64,000 nucleotides of DNA from positions 62,001 through 126,000 of the forward strand of contig NZ_AUFY01000006.1 in assembly GCF_000426745.1 (NCBI RefSeq), read 5' to 3'. The stretch comes from Veillonella montpellierensis DSM 17217 (GTDB lineage Bacteria; Bacillota; Negativicutes; Veillonellales; Veillonellaceae). A model generated the notes under the pieces. It did no database searches, was not told where the DNA came from, and saw only the letters and a program-made list of their open reading frames with translations. The translations under genes were made by a program, and so were the position numbers. This document shows positions 26,090 through 36,245 of the stretch, one piece after another. Position 1 is the first letter of the stretch, and each line of letters starts with the position of its first letter.

Positions 26090-28417
26090 TCATTTCTTAT
26101 CATCCGTTGCCCGTGTATCATCTTTCTTCTTTTTTCTAGCTCGCTTTGGTGGTTGTGTTGGACATTCTGAGTTAGAACAGAATTTCTTAACCGTACCATT
26201 TTTATATTCTTTTTCTGTCATAATACTACCACAGGTTTCGCAAAATTCATTAATTGGTTTATTCCAAGTCATAAAATCACAGGTTGGATATGTATCACAA
26301 CCATAAAAAACCCGCCCTCGTTTAGACTTTCGTTCTACAATCATACCCTTTTTACATTTAGGACACTCTATACCTGTGCTAATAGTAATAGGCTTTGTAT
26401 TAGTACATTCTGGAAAATTTGAACATGCCAAGAATCGACCAAATCGTCCGAATTTATACACCATCGGTTTTCCGCAAAGCTCACAAACTTCTCCACTTTC
26501 TTCAGTAGAAATTTTAACTTTCTCCACATTATTAGCAATCGATAATTCCTGTAAAAAAACAGAATAAAATCTATCTAATACATCACGATAGGTATCTTGA
26601 CCACTAGCAATTTTATCAAGGTCATCTTCTAAATGTGCAGTAAAATCAGTGTTGATAATAGCACTAAAATGAGCCACTAAGAAGTCCACCACTATAAAGC
26701 CTAGTTCAGTAGGAATAAATTGTTTATCTTGCTTTTCTACATAATTTCTTCCAAGAATTGTATCAATAATAGGTGCATATGTACTTGGCCGACCAATTCC
26801 TTTTTCTTCTAACGTTTTTATTAAACTAGCTTCCGAATAACGTGCTGGTGGTTGTGTAAAATGCTGATTAGGTAGTACAGAGGAATTCGTAACGACAGTG
26901 TCTTTTTGCAATAATGGTACTTGTTTATTTCCACCATCACGTTTCTTGCTATCATCATATACTTCACTAAACCCTTTAAAGATAACCTTACTTCCCGATG
27001 CTTTAAGTGTATACTCACCACATTCTAATTGTATAGATAAGGATTCCGTTTGTTGTTGGCTCATCTGACTTGCCATAAAACGATTCCAAATTAATGTATA
27101 CAACTTAAGTTCATCACGATTTAAAAATGGCCTTACAACTTCTGGTGTTAATTCTAGTGTCGTCGGTCTGATTGCTTCATGAGCATCTTGCGCATTTTCT
27201 TTTGATCCATACACATTAGGCTTAGAAGGATAATACGCATTACCATATGTCTTAATGATATATTCCTTAGCAGCTTCTTGCATATCTTTAGAGATACGAG
27301 TGGAATCAGTACGCATATAAGTAATTAATCCCACATGTCCATATCCACCTATCTCTAACCCTTCATACAAATGTTGTGCTATCATCATAGTTCGTTTAGC
27401 CCCAAATCCTAATTTACGAACTCCATCTTGTTGCAAAGTAGATGTAGTAAATGGTGGTTGCGCTTTTTGTAGTCGCTTTCTTTTTACGACAGATGAAACA
27501 GTAGCAGATTGATGCTCTATATGAGATTTAATTAGCAACGCCATCGATTCATTTACAATTTTCGCTTTTTCTCCACGAATATGTGATAACTCTGCCGTAA
27601 ATTCTTCACCATCTGAAGTGCTATAGTTAGCTTCAATTGACCAATATTCTTCAGGAACAAAGGCTTGAATTTCTCGTTCTCTTTCACATATTAAACGAAC
27701 TGCCACCGATTGAACACGACCAGCACTAAGTCCTTTACATATTTTTTTCCATAATAATGGACTTAATTTATAGCCTACCAATCGATCAAGAATACGGCGT
27801 GCTTGTTGAGCGTCTACCATATTCATATCAATAGTTCTTGGATGTGCAATCGCTTTATCTACTGCACTTTTTGTAATTTCATTAAATGTGATACGACAAG
27901 TAGATGTATCATCTAAGTTTAAAATATATGCCAAATGCCATGAAATTGCTTCTCCCTCACGATCAGGGTCAGTGGCTAATAAAATGGCACGGCTTTCATC
28001 GGCACATGCTTGTAACTCTTTAATCAACTTTTTTCTAGTGACTAAGTTAGTATAGTTAGGAACAAAGCCATCTTCAATGTTAATACCTAAATTACTTTTA
28101 GGTAAATCGCGCAAATGCCCCATACTAGCTTTTACTATATAATCAGATCCTAAAAATTTTTCAATTGTTTTTGATTTAGCTGGCGATTCCACTATCACCA
28201 ATATTTTCCCATCTTTTTTAAACTCTCTAGGTTTATGTAACTCTGCTACCATTCCAATCGGCTTAATAATCGATTTATCTTGAATGGATCCTCTAATGAT
28301 TGAAGATTTACGAGAAACTTTATTCTTACTCTCCTTATCTTTCTGGTCAATTATTTCTTTTTCTACATGATTTGACGATAATACTTCGCCAATAACAATG
28401 GAACGCTTAATGGACAA
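26090..28417 (-). CDS. topA: DNA topoisomerase I
   Basis: A 775-residue type IA topoisomerase that relaxes negative supercoils. Toprim domain begins at KILVIVESPAKSKTIEKFLG (about residue 70), DPDREGEAISWHLA holds the acidic triad, the active tyrosine is in GLITYMRTDSTR (about 367), and three C-terminal C4 zinc ribbons follow (CELCGKPM, CPKCKKGM, CETCGSIM). The N-terminus carries about 65 extra charged residues before the usual start. Translation appears to begin at a TTG within the end of dprA (11-base overlap, GGAG upstream); a shorter protein from an internal ATG (MVAELHKP) cannot be ruled out. Confidence 0.93.
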   Translation of the reverse strand: MSIKRSIVIGEVLSSNHVEKEIIDQKDKESKNKVSRKSSIIRGSIQDKSIIKPIGMVAELHKPREFKKDGKILVIVESPAKSKTIEKFLGSDYIVKASMGHLRDLPKSNLGINIEDGFVPNYTNLVTRKKLIKELQACADESRAILLATDPDREGEAISWHLAYILNLDDTSTCRITFNEITKSAVDKAIAHPRTIDMNMVDAQQARRILDRLVGYKLSPLLWKKICKGLSAGRVQSVAVRLICEREREIQAFVPEEYWSIEANYSTSDGEEFTAELSHIRGEKAKIVNESMALLIKSHIEHQSATVSSVVKRKRLQKAQPPFTTSTLQQDGVRKLGFGAKRTMMIAQHLYEGLEIGGYGHVGLITYMRTDSTRISKDMQEAAKEYIIKTYGNAYYPSKPNVYGSKENAQDAHEAIRPTTLELTPEVVRPFLNRDELKLYTLIWNRFMASQMSQQQTESLSIQLECGEYTLKASGSKVIFKGFSEVYDDSKKRDGGNKQVPLLQKDTVVTNSSVLPNQHFTQPPARYSEASLIKTLEEKGIGRPSTYAPIIDTILGRNYVEKQDKQFIPTELGFIVVDFLVAHFSAIINTDFTAHLEDDLDKIASGQDTYRDVLDRFYSVFLQELSIANNVEKVKISTEESGEVCELCGKPMVYKFGRFGRFLACSNFPECTNTKPITISTGIECPKCKKGMIVERKSKRGRVFYGCDTYPTCDFMTWNKPINEFCETCGSIMTEKEYKNGTVKKFCSNSECPTQPPKRARKKKKDDTRATDDKK

Positions 28418-29585
28418 CTACACCACTCCCAAGTACACTGATTATATATCCTCGTGTATCAACTTTTTCTATATAATGTTTCATTTCTAACGTTAACAAT
28501 ATAGATTGAACTACAGACAATGCTAACTCTGTTTTTATGACAATATCATCGATATGCATCGGTATATCAGTTTGTAAAGTTGCTAAAACTTTACGCTCTT
28601 CCATAGTAAAGCTTACCATACTCGACTTATTATCGCCACTAGATTTTGATGGCAATTTTGATATATCCCATTGATACTCTTCTAAAATATCCATTGGATC
28701 TGTTAATACAGAGGCTCCTTGGCGCAATAACCAATGATTCCCCTCTGCATAATGATCCAATACATTACCGGGAATAGCAAATACATCTCTTCCATCATTA
28801 ATAGCCATATCTGCTGTAATCAAAGACCCACTGCTTGCCTTAGCTTCTACCACTACTACGGCTCTTGCTAAGCCACTAATAATACGATTTCTTGATGGAA
28901 AGTTCTTTCCATGTGGTGGCACGTGAGGTGGAAATTCAGAAACCAATAGGCCTCCATTTTCTATAATTTTATCAAATAAATATTTATTTTCTGGTGGATA
29001 GACTTGATCTAATCCACAACCCATAACTGCTATGGTTGCTCCTTTTCCATACAAAGCACCTTCATGACAAAATGAATCAATCCCTCTAGCACCACCACTC
29101 ACAATAATAACACCATTTTCTGCCAACTTTTTAGCAAAATGATGTGCCACATTGCGACCGTAAATACTACATTCTCTAGCGCCTACCATAGCAATCGATT
29201 TTTCTAGCATAGTCAGCAATTGAGCATTCCCCTTTAAAAACAATACTGCTGGAGGATTATAAATATTACTCAAACAGGTAGGAAAAATAGCTTCTTGATA
29301 TGTTACAAATTCAATACCATGCTGTTGTAAAGAAACCAATAATTCATCAATATGCGAGTCAACAACATATCCTTTAATAGCCGATTTTTGCTTTTGACTA
29401 ATCCCCTGTAACGAATCTATATTTTCATTCACTTGCAATGCTTGCCATGCCACATTAGCATTACCATAGGTATTGATAATTTCACGAATTGTTGTACCAC
29501 CCACACCTGGTATCGACTGAAAACCTGCAATACATTCTCTCTCAGTATATGTTTTTTCTTCATAATTGTCTCTATATGTTACCAT
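28407..29585 (-). CDS. dprA: DNA processing protein DprA
   Basis: A 392-residue DprA/Smf protein that loads RecA on incoming single-stranded DNA during transformation. Helix-hairpin-helix-like N-terminus (FQSIPGVGGTTIREI), Rossmann-like core with SIAMVGARECSIYGRNVA, VIIVSGGARGIDSFCHEGAL, GCGLDQVYPPENKYL and FPSRNRIISGLARAVVVVEA, then a C-terminal winged-helix (about 330-390). The start ATG shares its A with the comM stop (TAATG), so the two are coupled, as in many competence loci. Confidence 0.96.
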   Translation of the reverse strand: MVTYRDNYEEKTYTERECIAGFQSIPGVGGTTIREIINTYGNANVAWQALQVNENIDSLQGISQKQKSAIKGYVVDSHIDELLVSLQQHGIEFVTYQEAIFPTCLSNIYNPPAVLFLKGNAQLLTMLEKSIAMVGARECSIYGRNVAHHFAKKLAENGVIIVSGGARGIDSFCHEGALYGKGATIAVMGCGLDQVYPPENKYLFDKIIENGGLLVSEFPPHVPPHGKNFPSRNRIISGLARAVVVVEAKASSGSLITADMAINDGRDVFAIPGNVLDHYAEGNHWLLRQGASVLTDPMDILEEYQWDISKLPSKSSGDNKSSMVSFTMEERKVLATLQTDIPMHIDDIVIKTELALSVVQSILLTLEMKHYIEKVDTRGYIISVLGSGVVVH

Positions 29586-31141
29586 TATTGTATTCCCTCC
29601 CATGAACTTCTATATGTAATAGATTCTGCAATGTGTTCCACATCAATTACATCAGAATCAGATAAATCAGCAATTGTTTGTGCTACTTTAATAATCTTAT
29701 CGTATGCTCTAGCGCTAATATGATAGGTCCTAAAATATTCCTCTAATATCGTCTGTGCTTCCTTTGATAGAGAGCAAAAATACTCTATATCTCTATGCGT
29801 CATATGTGAATTAAACTGATACGATGTAGTTAAAAACCGTTCATATTGCCGATTCCTAGCCAACTGTACTCTGTTTACTATATCCTGTGACGATTCACTA
29901 TTTTCTTTCGTAGAAAGTAAATCTTCATACTTAGGCCTCTGTACATCCATAGAAATATCAATACGATCTAATAAGGGACCTGATAATTTATTTCGATAGC
30001 GCTTTATATCATTTCTTTTACATATACATGGATGCTCATGATCCCCATAAAATCCACATGGACATGGATTCATTGATATAATTAATAAAAAATCTGATGG
30101 ATATTCATAACATATACCTGCCCTAGAGACTTGAATAACTCGAGTTTCTATGGGTTGTCGTAATACCTCTAATATTTCACGTTTAAATTCAGCAGCTTCA
30201 TCTAGAAATAAAATACCTTTATGTGCTAATGTAATTTCTCCAGGTTTCGGAGGTATACCTCCTCCCGCCATGCCTTTTAATGTAACTGTATGATGCGGCT
30301 TTCTAAAAGGCCGATGTAATTGTAAGTTTCCACTCGGCAATAACCCTGCAATACTATAAATTTTACTAACTTCTAATACTTCTTCTTTTGTCATTCTTGG
30401 AAGAATTGTCATGAGCCTTTCAGCTAACATTGTTTTACCAGAACCAGGTGGACCTATCATCATGCTGTTATGAAACCCTGCAGCAGCAATCTCTAATCCT
30501 CGTTTCGCCAAAAACTGTCCCCGCACATCAGAAAAATCACAGTCCATATCTTTCATCTGTAACGTATCCATAGCACTATCTATTTCTGTAATGAATCTAG
30601 GCGCCACGTCTTGTTGTTTTTCGATAATAGACATAATCTCTTTTAGTGTGCCTGCGCCCACCGCACAATTCCCACCTATATAATTCGCTTCTTTTGCGTT
30701 ATCAACACTCGTATATACAGTCTGTATCGTATCAGACAAAACACCAAGTGTCATGGCTAATACGCCTGTCACAGGTCTGATATCGCCCTCTAAGGATAAT
30801 TCACCAATAAACACAGTACTACTACAAAATTTTTCTTTCTCTTTTTTGGGTAATTTCAACTGTCCTGTTGCCACAATAATTCCGATAGCAATTGCTAAAT
30901 CTAAAGCTGCTCCATCTTTACGCAAATCAGCTGGCGCCAAATTGACAATAATGCGACGCATCGGAAATTCATAGCCAGTATTTTTTAACGCTGCACGCAC
31001 ACGTTCACGTGCCTCTTTTACCGATGCGGCAGGTAACCCTACTATTTCAAATGTAGGCATTCCTTGCGCTATATCAATTTCTACCGTAATTAATTGCCCC
31101 TCTATACCTTGTATAGAAGCGCCATATACTTTTGCATACAT
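29585..31141 (-). CDS. comM: YifB/ComM family Mg-chelatase-like AAA ATPase
   Basis: A 518-residue protein. An N-terminal LonC-like domain (MYAKVYGASIQGIEGQLITV ... GMPTFEIVGLPAASVKEARE) is followed by a Mg-chelatase-type AAA core with Walker A GPPGSGKTMLAERL (about 233) and ILFLDEAAEF, plus the cysteine cluster NPCPCGFYGDHEHPCIC. ComM in Haemophilus and Vibrio is a hexameric helicase that promotes branch migration during natural transformation. Overlaps dprA by one base and is 23 bases after yraN, forming a yraN-comM-dprA-topA transcription unit. AAGGAGAG precedes the ATG at 31141. Confidence 0.94.
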   Translation of the reverse strand: MYAKVYGASIQGIEGQLITVEIDIAQGMPTFEIVGLPAASVKEARERVRAALKNTGYEFPMRRIIVNLAPADLRKDGAALDLAIAIGIIVATGQLKLPKKEKEKFCSSTVFIGELSLEGDIRPVTGVLAMTLGVLSDTIQTVYTSVDNAKEANYIGGNCAVGAGTLKEIMSIIEKQQDVAPRFITEIDSAMDTLQMKDMDCDFSDVRGQFLAKRGLEIAAAGFHNSMMIGPPGSGKTMLAERLMTILPRMTKEEVLEVSKIYSIAGLLPSGNLQLHRPFRKPHHTVTLKGMAGGGIPPKPGEITLAHKGILFLDEAAEFKREILEVLRQPIETRVIQVSRAGICYEYPSDFLLIISMNPCPCGFYGDHEHPCICKRNDIKRYRNKLSGPLLDRIDISMDVQRPKYEDLLSTKENSESSQDIVNRVQLARNRQYERFLTTSYQFNSHMTHRDIEYFCSLSKEAQTILEEYFRTYHISARAYDKIIKVAQTIADLSDSDVIDVEHIAESITYRSSWEGIQ

Positions 31142-31164
31142 AACATCTCTCCTTACTTTCTGTC

Positions 31165-31533
31165 TCAAAAACACATTTCATAATGCTCTATATCATAAGA
31201 ATCATCATCGTGCACCATAATAGCTATGACATCAAATCGTATATTCCTATCGTATAATCCCTCTTGCTCTATATAATGGAATGCTGTTTTTTTTATATGT
31301 TGCCGTTTTTTCCAATTGACCGCCTCAATCGGTATACCATATCGTATAGACGTTCTCGTTTTCACCTCTACAAACACAATCATCTCATCGATCATTGCAA
31401 TAATATCAATTTCCCCAAAAGGACACGTATAATTTGTTGAAAGAATGTGATATCCTTTCTTTATTAAATATGAAACTGCTTTTTCTTCACCATGTCGCCC
31501 TAACCACCGTTTGTTAAATAACTTAGAATCCAT
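31165..31533 (-). CDS. YraN family (UPF0102) endonuclease-like protein
   Basis: A 122-residue UPF0102 protein with the restriction-endonuclease-like core: GRHGEEKAVSYLIKKGYHIL, then NYTCPFGEIDIIA and VFVEVKTR (E-x-D ... E-V-K catalytic pattern at about residues 41-62). Family members are thought to act in DNA recombination or repair, though the substrate is not established. It leads the comM-dprA-topA run and follows rnhB, as in many bacteria. Confidence 0.92.
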   Translation of the reverse strand: MDSKLFNKRWLGRHGEEKAVSYLIKKGYHILSTNYTCPFGEIDIIAMIDEMIVFVEVKTRTSIRYGIPIEAVNWKKRQHIKKTAFHYIEQEGLYDRNIRFDVIAIMVHDDDSYDIEHYEMCF

Positions 31534-31634
31534 ACATACCTCGCCATTTATCTTTCATTCCTAGTATCACTATCTAGTATTATCATGATAGTTATATATT
31601 TATCATACAAACTATAAAACCCACACGTAAAGAA

Positions 31635-31663
31635 AGGCAGTCACACCACTGGTGTGACTGCCT
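31635..31663 (-). terminator. terminator after rnhB
   Basis: AGGCAGTCACACCA (31635-31648) pairs with TGGTGTGACTGCCT (31650-31663) and the minus strand continues TTTCTTTA. It ends the rbgA-rnhB transcript before yraN. Confidence 0.8.
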
Positions 31664-31709
31664 CATCAATTTTATATAAATTCTTCTAGTAAAAGAGATA
31701 TGTAATTTT

Positions 31710-32501
31710 CTATTTCGCAAATCCTGTAAGTGTTTTAATCGGTTCAAAACTACGCCTGTGAATCGGAGTAACGCCTTGATTTTCTAATGCTTCTCGATGT
31801 AATTCTGTATAGTACCCCTTATGAATAGAAAAACCATACCCAGGATACTCTCCTTCTAATGACTTCATATATCGATCACGCGTCACTTTAGCAATAATAG
31901 ACGCAGCTGCAATCGTAGCACTCTTGCTATCCCCTTTAATAATAGATTCTACAGGCATCGTTAAATTAGGTAATTTCATCGCATCAACGAGTACTGCCTC
32001 AGGTGCTACTGATAAAGTACTAACAGCTTCATACATAGCCTTTCTTGTAGCTTCATAAATATTAAGAGAATCAATGATTTCTGGGCCATACGAAACACAA
32101 GAAATAGCTATTGCTTTTTCCTGTATCTCTTCATATAAAGCTTCTCGTTTCTGTTCAGACAATTTTTTAGAATCATTTAAACCAAGTATACATGTATGAG
32201 GTGGCAATATGACAGCTGCCACCGTTACTGGTCCAGCAATAGGCCCTCTTCCTACCTCGTCAACTCCAGCTACATGGTACATACCTTGGTTATAAAACAC
32301 TTCTTCAAATGCATACATGCCATCGATTCTTTGCCGTTCTTTTACTAATTTTTTCTGTTTATTAATATATGACTGTGCTAATTGTCTAACAGAACTTCTC
32401 CTATCTTCCTGTGCCCATAATAGATAGTCTAGTGCTACTTCATCAACTAATAATTCTTTAATTGATGATACTGTTAACTTTTCAAATTCAGTCTTCAACA
32501 T
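31710..32501 (-). CDS. rnhB: ribonuclease HII
   Basis: A 263-residue RNase HII that removes ribonucleotides from DNA. The catalytic region begins AGVDEVGRGPIAGPVTVAAV (about 75-94) with Asp and Glu, then SKKLSEQKRE, VDAMKLP and KGDSKSATIAAASIIAKVTRD supplying the other carboxylates. An N-terminal 70-residue extension resembles that of Bacillus RnhB. The start at 32501 lies inside the end of rbgA (14-base overlap) with GAGG upstream; an earlier in-frame ATG includes that site. Confidence 0.95.
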   Translation of the reverse strand: MLKTEFEKLTVSSIKELLVDEVALDYLLWAQEDRRSSVRQLAQSYINKQKKLVKERQRIDGMYAFEEVFYNQGMYHVAGVDEVGRGPIAGPVTVAAVILPPHTCILGLNDSKKLSEQKREALYEEIQEKAIAISCVSYGPEIIDSLNIYEATRKAMYEAVSTLSVAPEAVLVDAMKLPNLTMPVESIIKGDSKSATIAAASIIAKVTRDRYMKSLEGEYPGYGFSIHKGYYTELHREALENQGVTPIHRRSFEPIKTLTGFAK

Positions 32502-33387
32502 AATACCGTTCCTCATCGACACGATCTAACGTCATAGCACCTAATTTCCCACTACGATAATCTGTCAAAATAATACGACGAGCTTTATCAATATCTACTA
32601 TACCGCCACTGACTAAGCACCCACGACGTCGTCCAATATGTTCAATAATAGAAGGTGCATCTATCAATTGTTCTTCTTTTAGTTTATATCGCTCTATCAA
32701 ACTCTGTGGATGTATGGTGAGTATCGTCTCTATCAATTGCTGTATGACGGACTCTAAATCGTACACATCATCAGAAATCGATCCAGTCATCGCAAGCCTA
32801 GCTGCAGCCCGCTGATCCTCTAGTTTAGGCCACAAAACCCCTGGTGTATCTAAAAGCTCTAAATTCTTCCCAATTTTCACCCATTGCTGCCCTCTTGTAT
32901 GGCCTGGTTTATTAGCAGTTCTCGTTGCTCCAGAGCCAGCTAATTGATTGATCAACGTAGATTTTCCTACATTTGGTATACCTAGAATAATGGTTCGTAC
33001 CGATCTCGGACGAATCCCTTTCTGTACCCATCGATTCATAATTGGTTGGCTCAATGTTTCTACCAACTTAATTAATTGCTTTTTCCCATTGCCCACTTTA
33101 GAATCCATCGCCAACACAGACAACTGCTTAGATTTGAAAAATTCAATCCATTGCTTGGTTATCATCGGATCCGCCAAGTCAGCTTTATTTAAAATAATTA
33201 TATGTGGTTTATTACCAATGGTATCAATCATAACAGGATTAGCACTACTTCGTGGTATACGAGCATCCAATAATTCAATGACCACATCAACCTTTTTTAT
33301 ATGTTCTTGAATCATACGCGTCGCTTTCGCCATATGACCTGGAAACCAATGCACTACAGGAAATAATTCTTTATTTTGATTCGCCAT
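32488..33387 (-). CDS. rbgA: ribosome biogenesis GTPase RbgA (YlqF)
   Basis: A 299-residue circularly permuted GTPase needed for late assembly of the 50S subunit. Motif order is G4 ILNKADL (about 62-68), then G1 GIPNVGKST (about 130-138), then G3 DTPGVLWP (about 177-184). N-terminal VVHWFPGHMAKATRM is the RbgA signature. The start at 33387 has GGGAGG upstream. Neighbouring rplS upstream and rnhB downstream is the conserved Firmicute order. Confidence 0.95.
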   Translation of the reverse strand: MANQNKELFPVVHWFPGHMAKATRMIQEHIKKVDVVIELLDARIPRSSANPVMIDTIGNKPHIIILNKADLADPMITKQWIEFFKSKQLSVLAMDSKVGNGKKQLIKLVETLSQPIMNRWVQKGIRPRSVRTIILGIPNVGKSTLINQLAGSGATRTANKPGHTRGQQWVKIGKNLELLDTPGVLWPKLEDQRAAARLAMTGSISDDVYDLESVIQQLIETILTIHPQSLIERYKLKEEQLIDAPSIIEHIGRRRGCLVSGGIVDIDKARRIILTDYRSGKLGAMTLDRVDEERYYVED

Positions 33388-33573
33388 ATATCCTCCCACT
33401 ATCATATATGCTAGATTGCCATAAGGACATGAAATTTTTCTCTCAAGTATATAAAACGCCAATGTATATACATAACTATATGTTCTAGTTCTATGATGCA
33501 ATGCAATAGAATTCTATCCATCGTATCGCTTTATTGTATTAATACTGTCATATATAGGTAATTCTATAAAAAT

Positions 33574-33600
33574 AAAGGGCTGCCTTTGGCAACCCTTTAT
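33574..33600 (-). terminator. terminator after rplS
   Basis: AAAGGG-TTGCC / GGCAG-CCCTTT hairpin (33574-33598, one wobble pair) with an ATTTTTAT tail on the minus strand, directly after the rplS stop. Confidence 0.85.
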
Positions 33601-33607
33601 TAAATAA

Positions 33608-33949
33608 TTAGCGTTTTTCACGAATACGTGCAGCTTTACCGGTAAGATTACGTAAGTAGTACAATTTAGCACGACGAACGATACCATGACGAAGAACTTC
33701 GATTTTAGCAAGACGTGGGCTGTGTAAAGGGAATGTTCTTTCTACACCAACGCCAGATGCAATACGACGAACTGTAAAAGTTTCACGAATGCCACCGTTT
33801 TGGCGTTTAATAACAAGGCCTTCAAACATCTGAATACGTTCGCGGCTGCCTTCGACTACCTTTACATGAACACGTACTGTATCTCCAGCACGGAACGCAG
33901 GAATGTCTGCACGAAGTTGTTCTTGTTCAAGCACATTAATAATATTCAT
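33608..33949 (-). CDS. rplS: 50S ribosomal protein L19
   Basis: A 113-residue L19. [69 protein letters not shown] and the C-terminal [20 protein letters not shown] are the conserved blocks. It sits at the 30S-50S interface. AGGAGG precedes the ATG at 33949. In many Firmicutes trmD-rimM precede it; here about 240 bases of non-coding DNA and glyS lie upstream, so it is transcribed separately. Confidence 0.98.
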   Translation of the reverse strand: MNIINVLEQEQLRADIPAFRAGDTVRVHVKVVEGSRERIQMFEGLVIKRQNGGIRETFTVRRIASGVGVERTFPLHSPRLAKIEVLRHGIVRRAKLYYLRNLTGKAARIREKR

Positions 33950-34192
33950 TTTATTTCCTCCTATTGTAGACATTCTTACTCACACCTCATGAGCAGCGGA
34001 CTATCTCAAATTAACACTACAATTTTATCACAACTGATAGAAAAATAGCAAGTTTTTTTACATCATACACTATACATTGTGAAATGCACTACTCTAATAC
34101 ATACCTTTCGTAGATGTTAACAAGGATTCTATCTCCTCATCAATATAGTAAACAAAAATGTATTGCCATGTTCTTAAATCTATCAGCCTATA

Positions 34193-36244
34193 TTATTTTA
34201 ATGCACTAATATCACCGATAATTGCCATAGATTCATAGGCTAATCGAAGCAATTGTAATCGATTATTCTTAATAGCTTCATCTTTATCCATAACCATAAC
34301 TGCTTCGAAAAACTCATTAATCGAATCGATTAATGTAGCTGGCACGGCCACCACTTTCGCATATGCTTCCTGTTCCCATGCGCTTTGACTTAGGTTATAG
34401 GCTTCTAATGCCTTTTTAAATAAAGTAATTTCAGCCTGCTCTTGTAAGGCACTTTCATCAACACCACTATAAGAAATATCTTTCACCAAATTATACATAC
34501 GTGTGAAAGCTTGTACTAGTTCTTCCTGTTCATCAATGCGATTATTCATAATAGCTTGAGCTAATCCCTCTGCATCGGCTACAGTAGTACTATCATTAGA
34601 AAGTATTAATTCTATCACTGTATGAGGTAATTGGCGATCCAAGAAAATATGTTTCAACCGCAATGTAAAGAACGTTGTTACCTGTTTCATTAATTCACGC
34701 TGTTCTTCTTCAGGTACTTGTAATAATTCCATAGCTTTCGTGAAAATTGGAACTAAGCTTACATTCCATTCAGAGTCCATCAATATATTTAGTATACCAA
34801 TTGTTTGCCGGCGTAATGCATAAGGGTCTTGTGAGCCAGTTGGAATTAACCCACGGCTAAAAGTAGCTACAATATTATCGATTTTATCGATAATAGATAA
34901 TACTTTACCAGTGCTTGTTGTTGGCAGTACATCACCTGCGAAACGTGGTAAATACTGTTCATAAATAGCTTCTGCCACTTCAGGTGATTCTCCATCTAGC
35001 AAGGCATATTCTTTCCCCATGACACCTTGTAACTCAGTAAATTCTGTAACCATACCTGTCGTTAAATCAGTCTTTGCTAATTGTATAGCCCGTTCTAAAA
35101 TAACTAATTCTGATTCTTCTAAATTAACTGCTTCCCCTAATACTGCACCTAATTCTAATAAGCGCTTTGTTTTATCACTTAAATTTCCTAGACCCTCTTG
35201 GAATACAATTCGAGTCAATCCTTCACTACGATCCGCCAATGCTGTTTTTCTATCTTCTTTAAAGAAAAATTTTGCATCATCTAAGCGAGCTCGTAATACA
35301 CGTTCATTACCATGCTGTACTGTTTCTAAGGAATGATCAGATCCATTACGAACCGTCAAAAACATAGGTAATAGCTTTCCCTCTTTTGTCATCAATGGAA
35401 AATAGCGTTGATGATCTTTCATAGGTGTAACAATAGCAGCATCTGGCAATTCTAAATAGGATTCGTCAAATTCCCCACATAGAGCCGTAGGCCATTCTAC
35501 TAAATAATTAATTTCTTCTAGTAATTCATCATCCCAAACAATATGAGCATTCTTTTGCTCCGCTAAGTCAAATAATTGTTTCTTAATCAAAGAACGACGT
35601 TTATCTTGGTCGACCATGACAAAATTTTCTTCACAAGCCTTTTCATAACTTTTTGCATTCAAAATGGTAAAGTCCCCGTTACTTAAAAAGCGATGTCCTC
35701 GCGATACATTACCTGATTGTATCCTAGCAAATTCTACAGGAATCACTGTATCATCAAGTAATGCCACTAACCACCGAACAGGTCGAACAAACTTGTCATC
35801 TAAACTGCCCCAATGCATGGATTTAGGGAAACTCAAGCCATGAACCAATTCTGGTAGTATATCTTTTAAAATGGTTTCTGCTTTCACGCCCTGTGTCATA
35901 GTAACCGCATAGATATATCCATCTTTTTCTACTAACTTAGATACATCAATACCTTTTCCTCGTGCAAAGCCAATTGCCGCTTTTGTAGGTTGATGATCCT
36001 TGTCATAAGCAATCGACACAGAAGGCCCCTTATGTTCCTCATGCATATCGGCAGACTTTTCATCGAGTCCAAAAATTTGTAATGCGAGTCTTCGTGGTGT
36101 ACCTTTTGTAGCAATGCTTTCAAAAGAGAGATGATGGTCTCTTAATTGTTGTACAGCTAATTCTTTTAGCTGAGCAAGAACTTGATTCATAAAGCCCGCT
36201 GGAATTTCTTCACAGCCAATTTCAAATAAAAAATCCTTTGCCAT
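34193..36244 (-). CDS. glyS: glycyl-tRNA synthetase beta subunit
   Basis: A 683-residue beta subunit of the tetrameric (alpha2beta2) bacterial GlyRS. Conserved blocks include FLFEIGCEEIPAGFM at the N-terminus, KSMHWG, RPVRWLVALLDD, HRFLSNGDF and DPYALRRQTIGILNIL. It holds the tRNA-binding and HD-like domains. Two bases separate it from glyQ, and both are under T-box control. Confidence 0.97.
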   Translation of the reverse strand: MAKDFLFEIGCEEIPAGFMNQVLAQLKELAVQQLRDHHLSFESIATKGTPRRLALQIFGLDEKSADMHEEHKGPSVSIAYDKDHQPTKAAIGFARGKGIDVSKLVEKDGYIYAVTMTQGVKAETILKDILPELVHGLSFPKSMHWGSLDDKFVRPVRWLVALLDDTVIPVEFARIQSGNVSRGHRFLSNGDFTILNAKSYEKACEENFVMVDQDKRRSLIKKQLFDLAEQKNAHIVWDDELLEEINYLVEWPTALCGEFDESYLELPDAAIVTPMKDHQRYFPLMTKEGKLLPMFLTVRNGSDHSLETVQHGNERVLRARLDDAKFFFKEDRKTALADRSEGLTRIVFQEGLGNLSDKTKRLLELGAVLGEAVNLEESELVILERAIQLAKTDLTTGMVTEFTELQGVMGKEYALLDGESPEVAEAIYEQYLPRFAGDVLPTTSTGKVLSIIDKIDNIVATFSRGLIPTGSQDPYALRRQTIGILNILMDSEWNVSLVPIFTKAMELLQVPEEEQRELMKQVTTFFTLRLKHIFLDRQLPHTVIELILSNDSTTVADAEGLAQAIMNNRIDEQEELVQAFTRMYNLVKDISYSGVDESALQEQAEITLFKKALEAYNLSQSAWEQEAYAKVVAVPATLIDSINEFFEAVMVMDKDEAIKNNRLQLLRLAYESMAIIGDISALK

Positions 36245-36245
36245 C

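Noticed and set aside
33514-33711. A 65-codon ORF overlapping rplS
   Set aside because: It lies in another frame of the L19 gene and its terminator and has no ribosome binding site.
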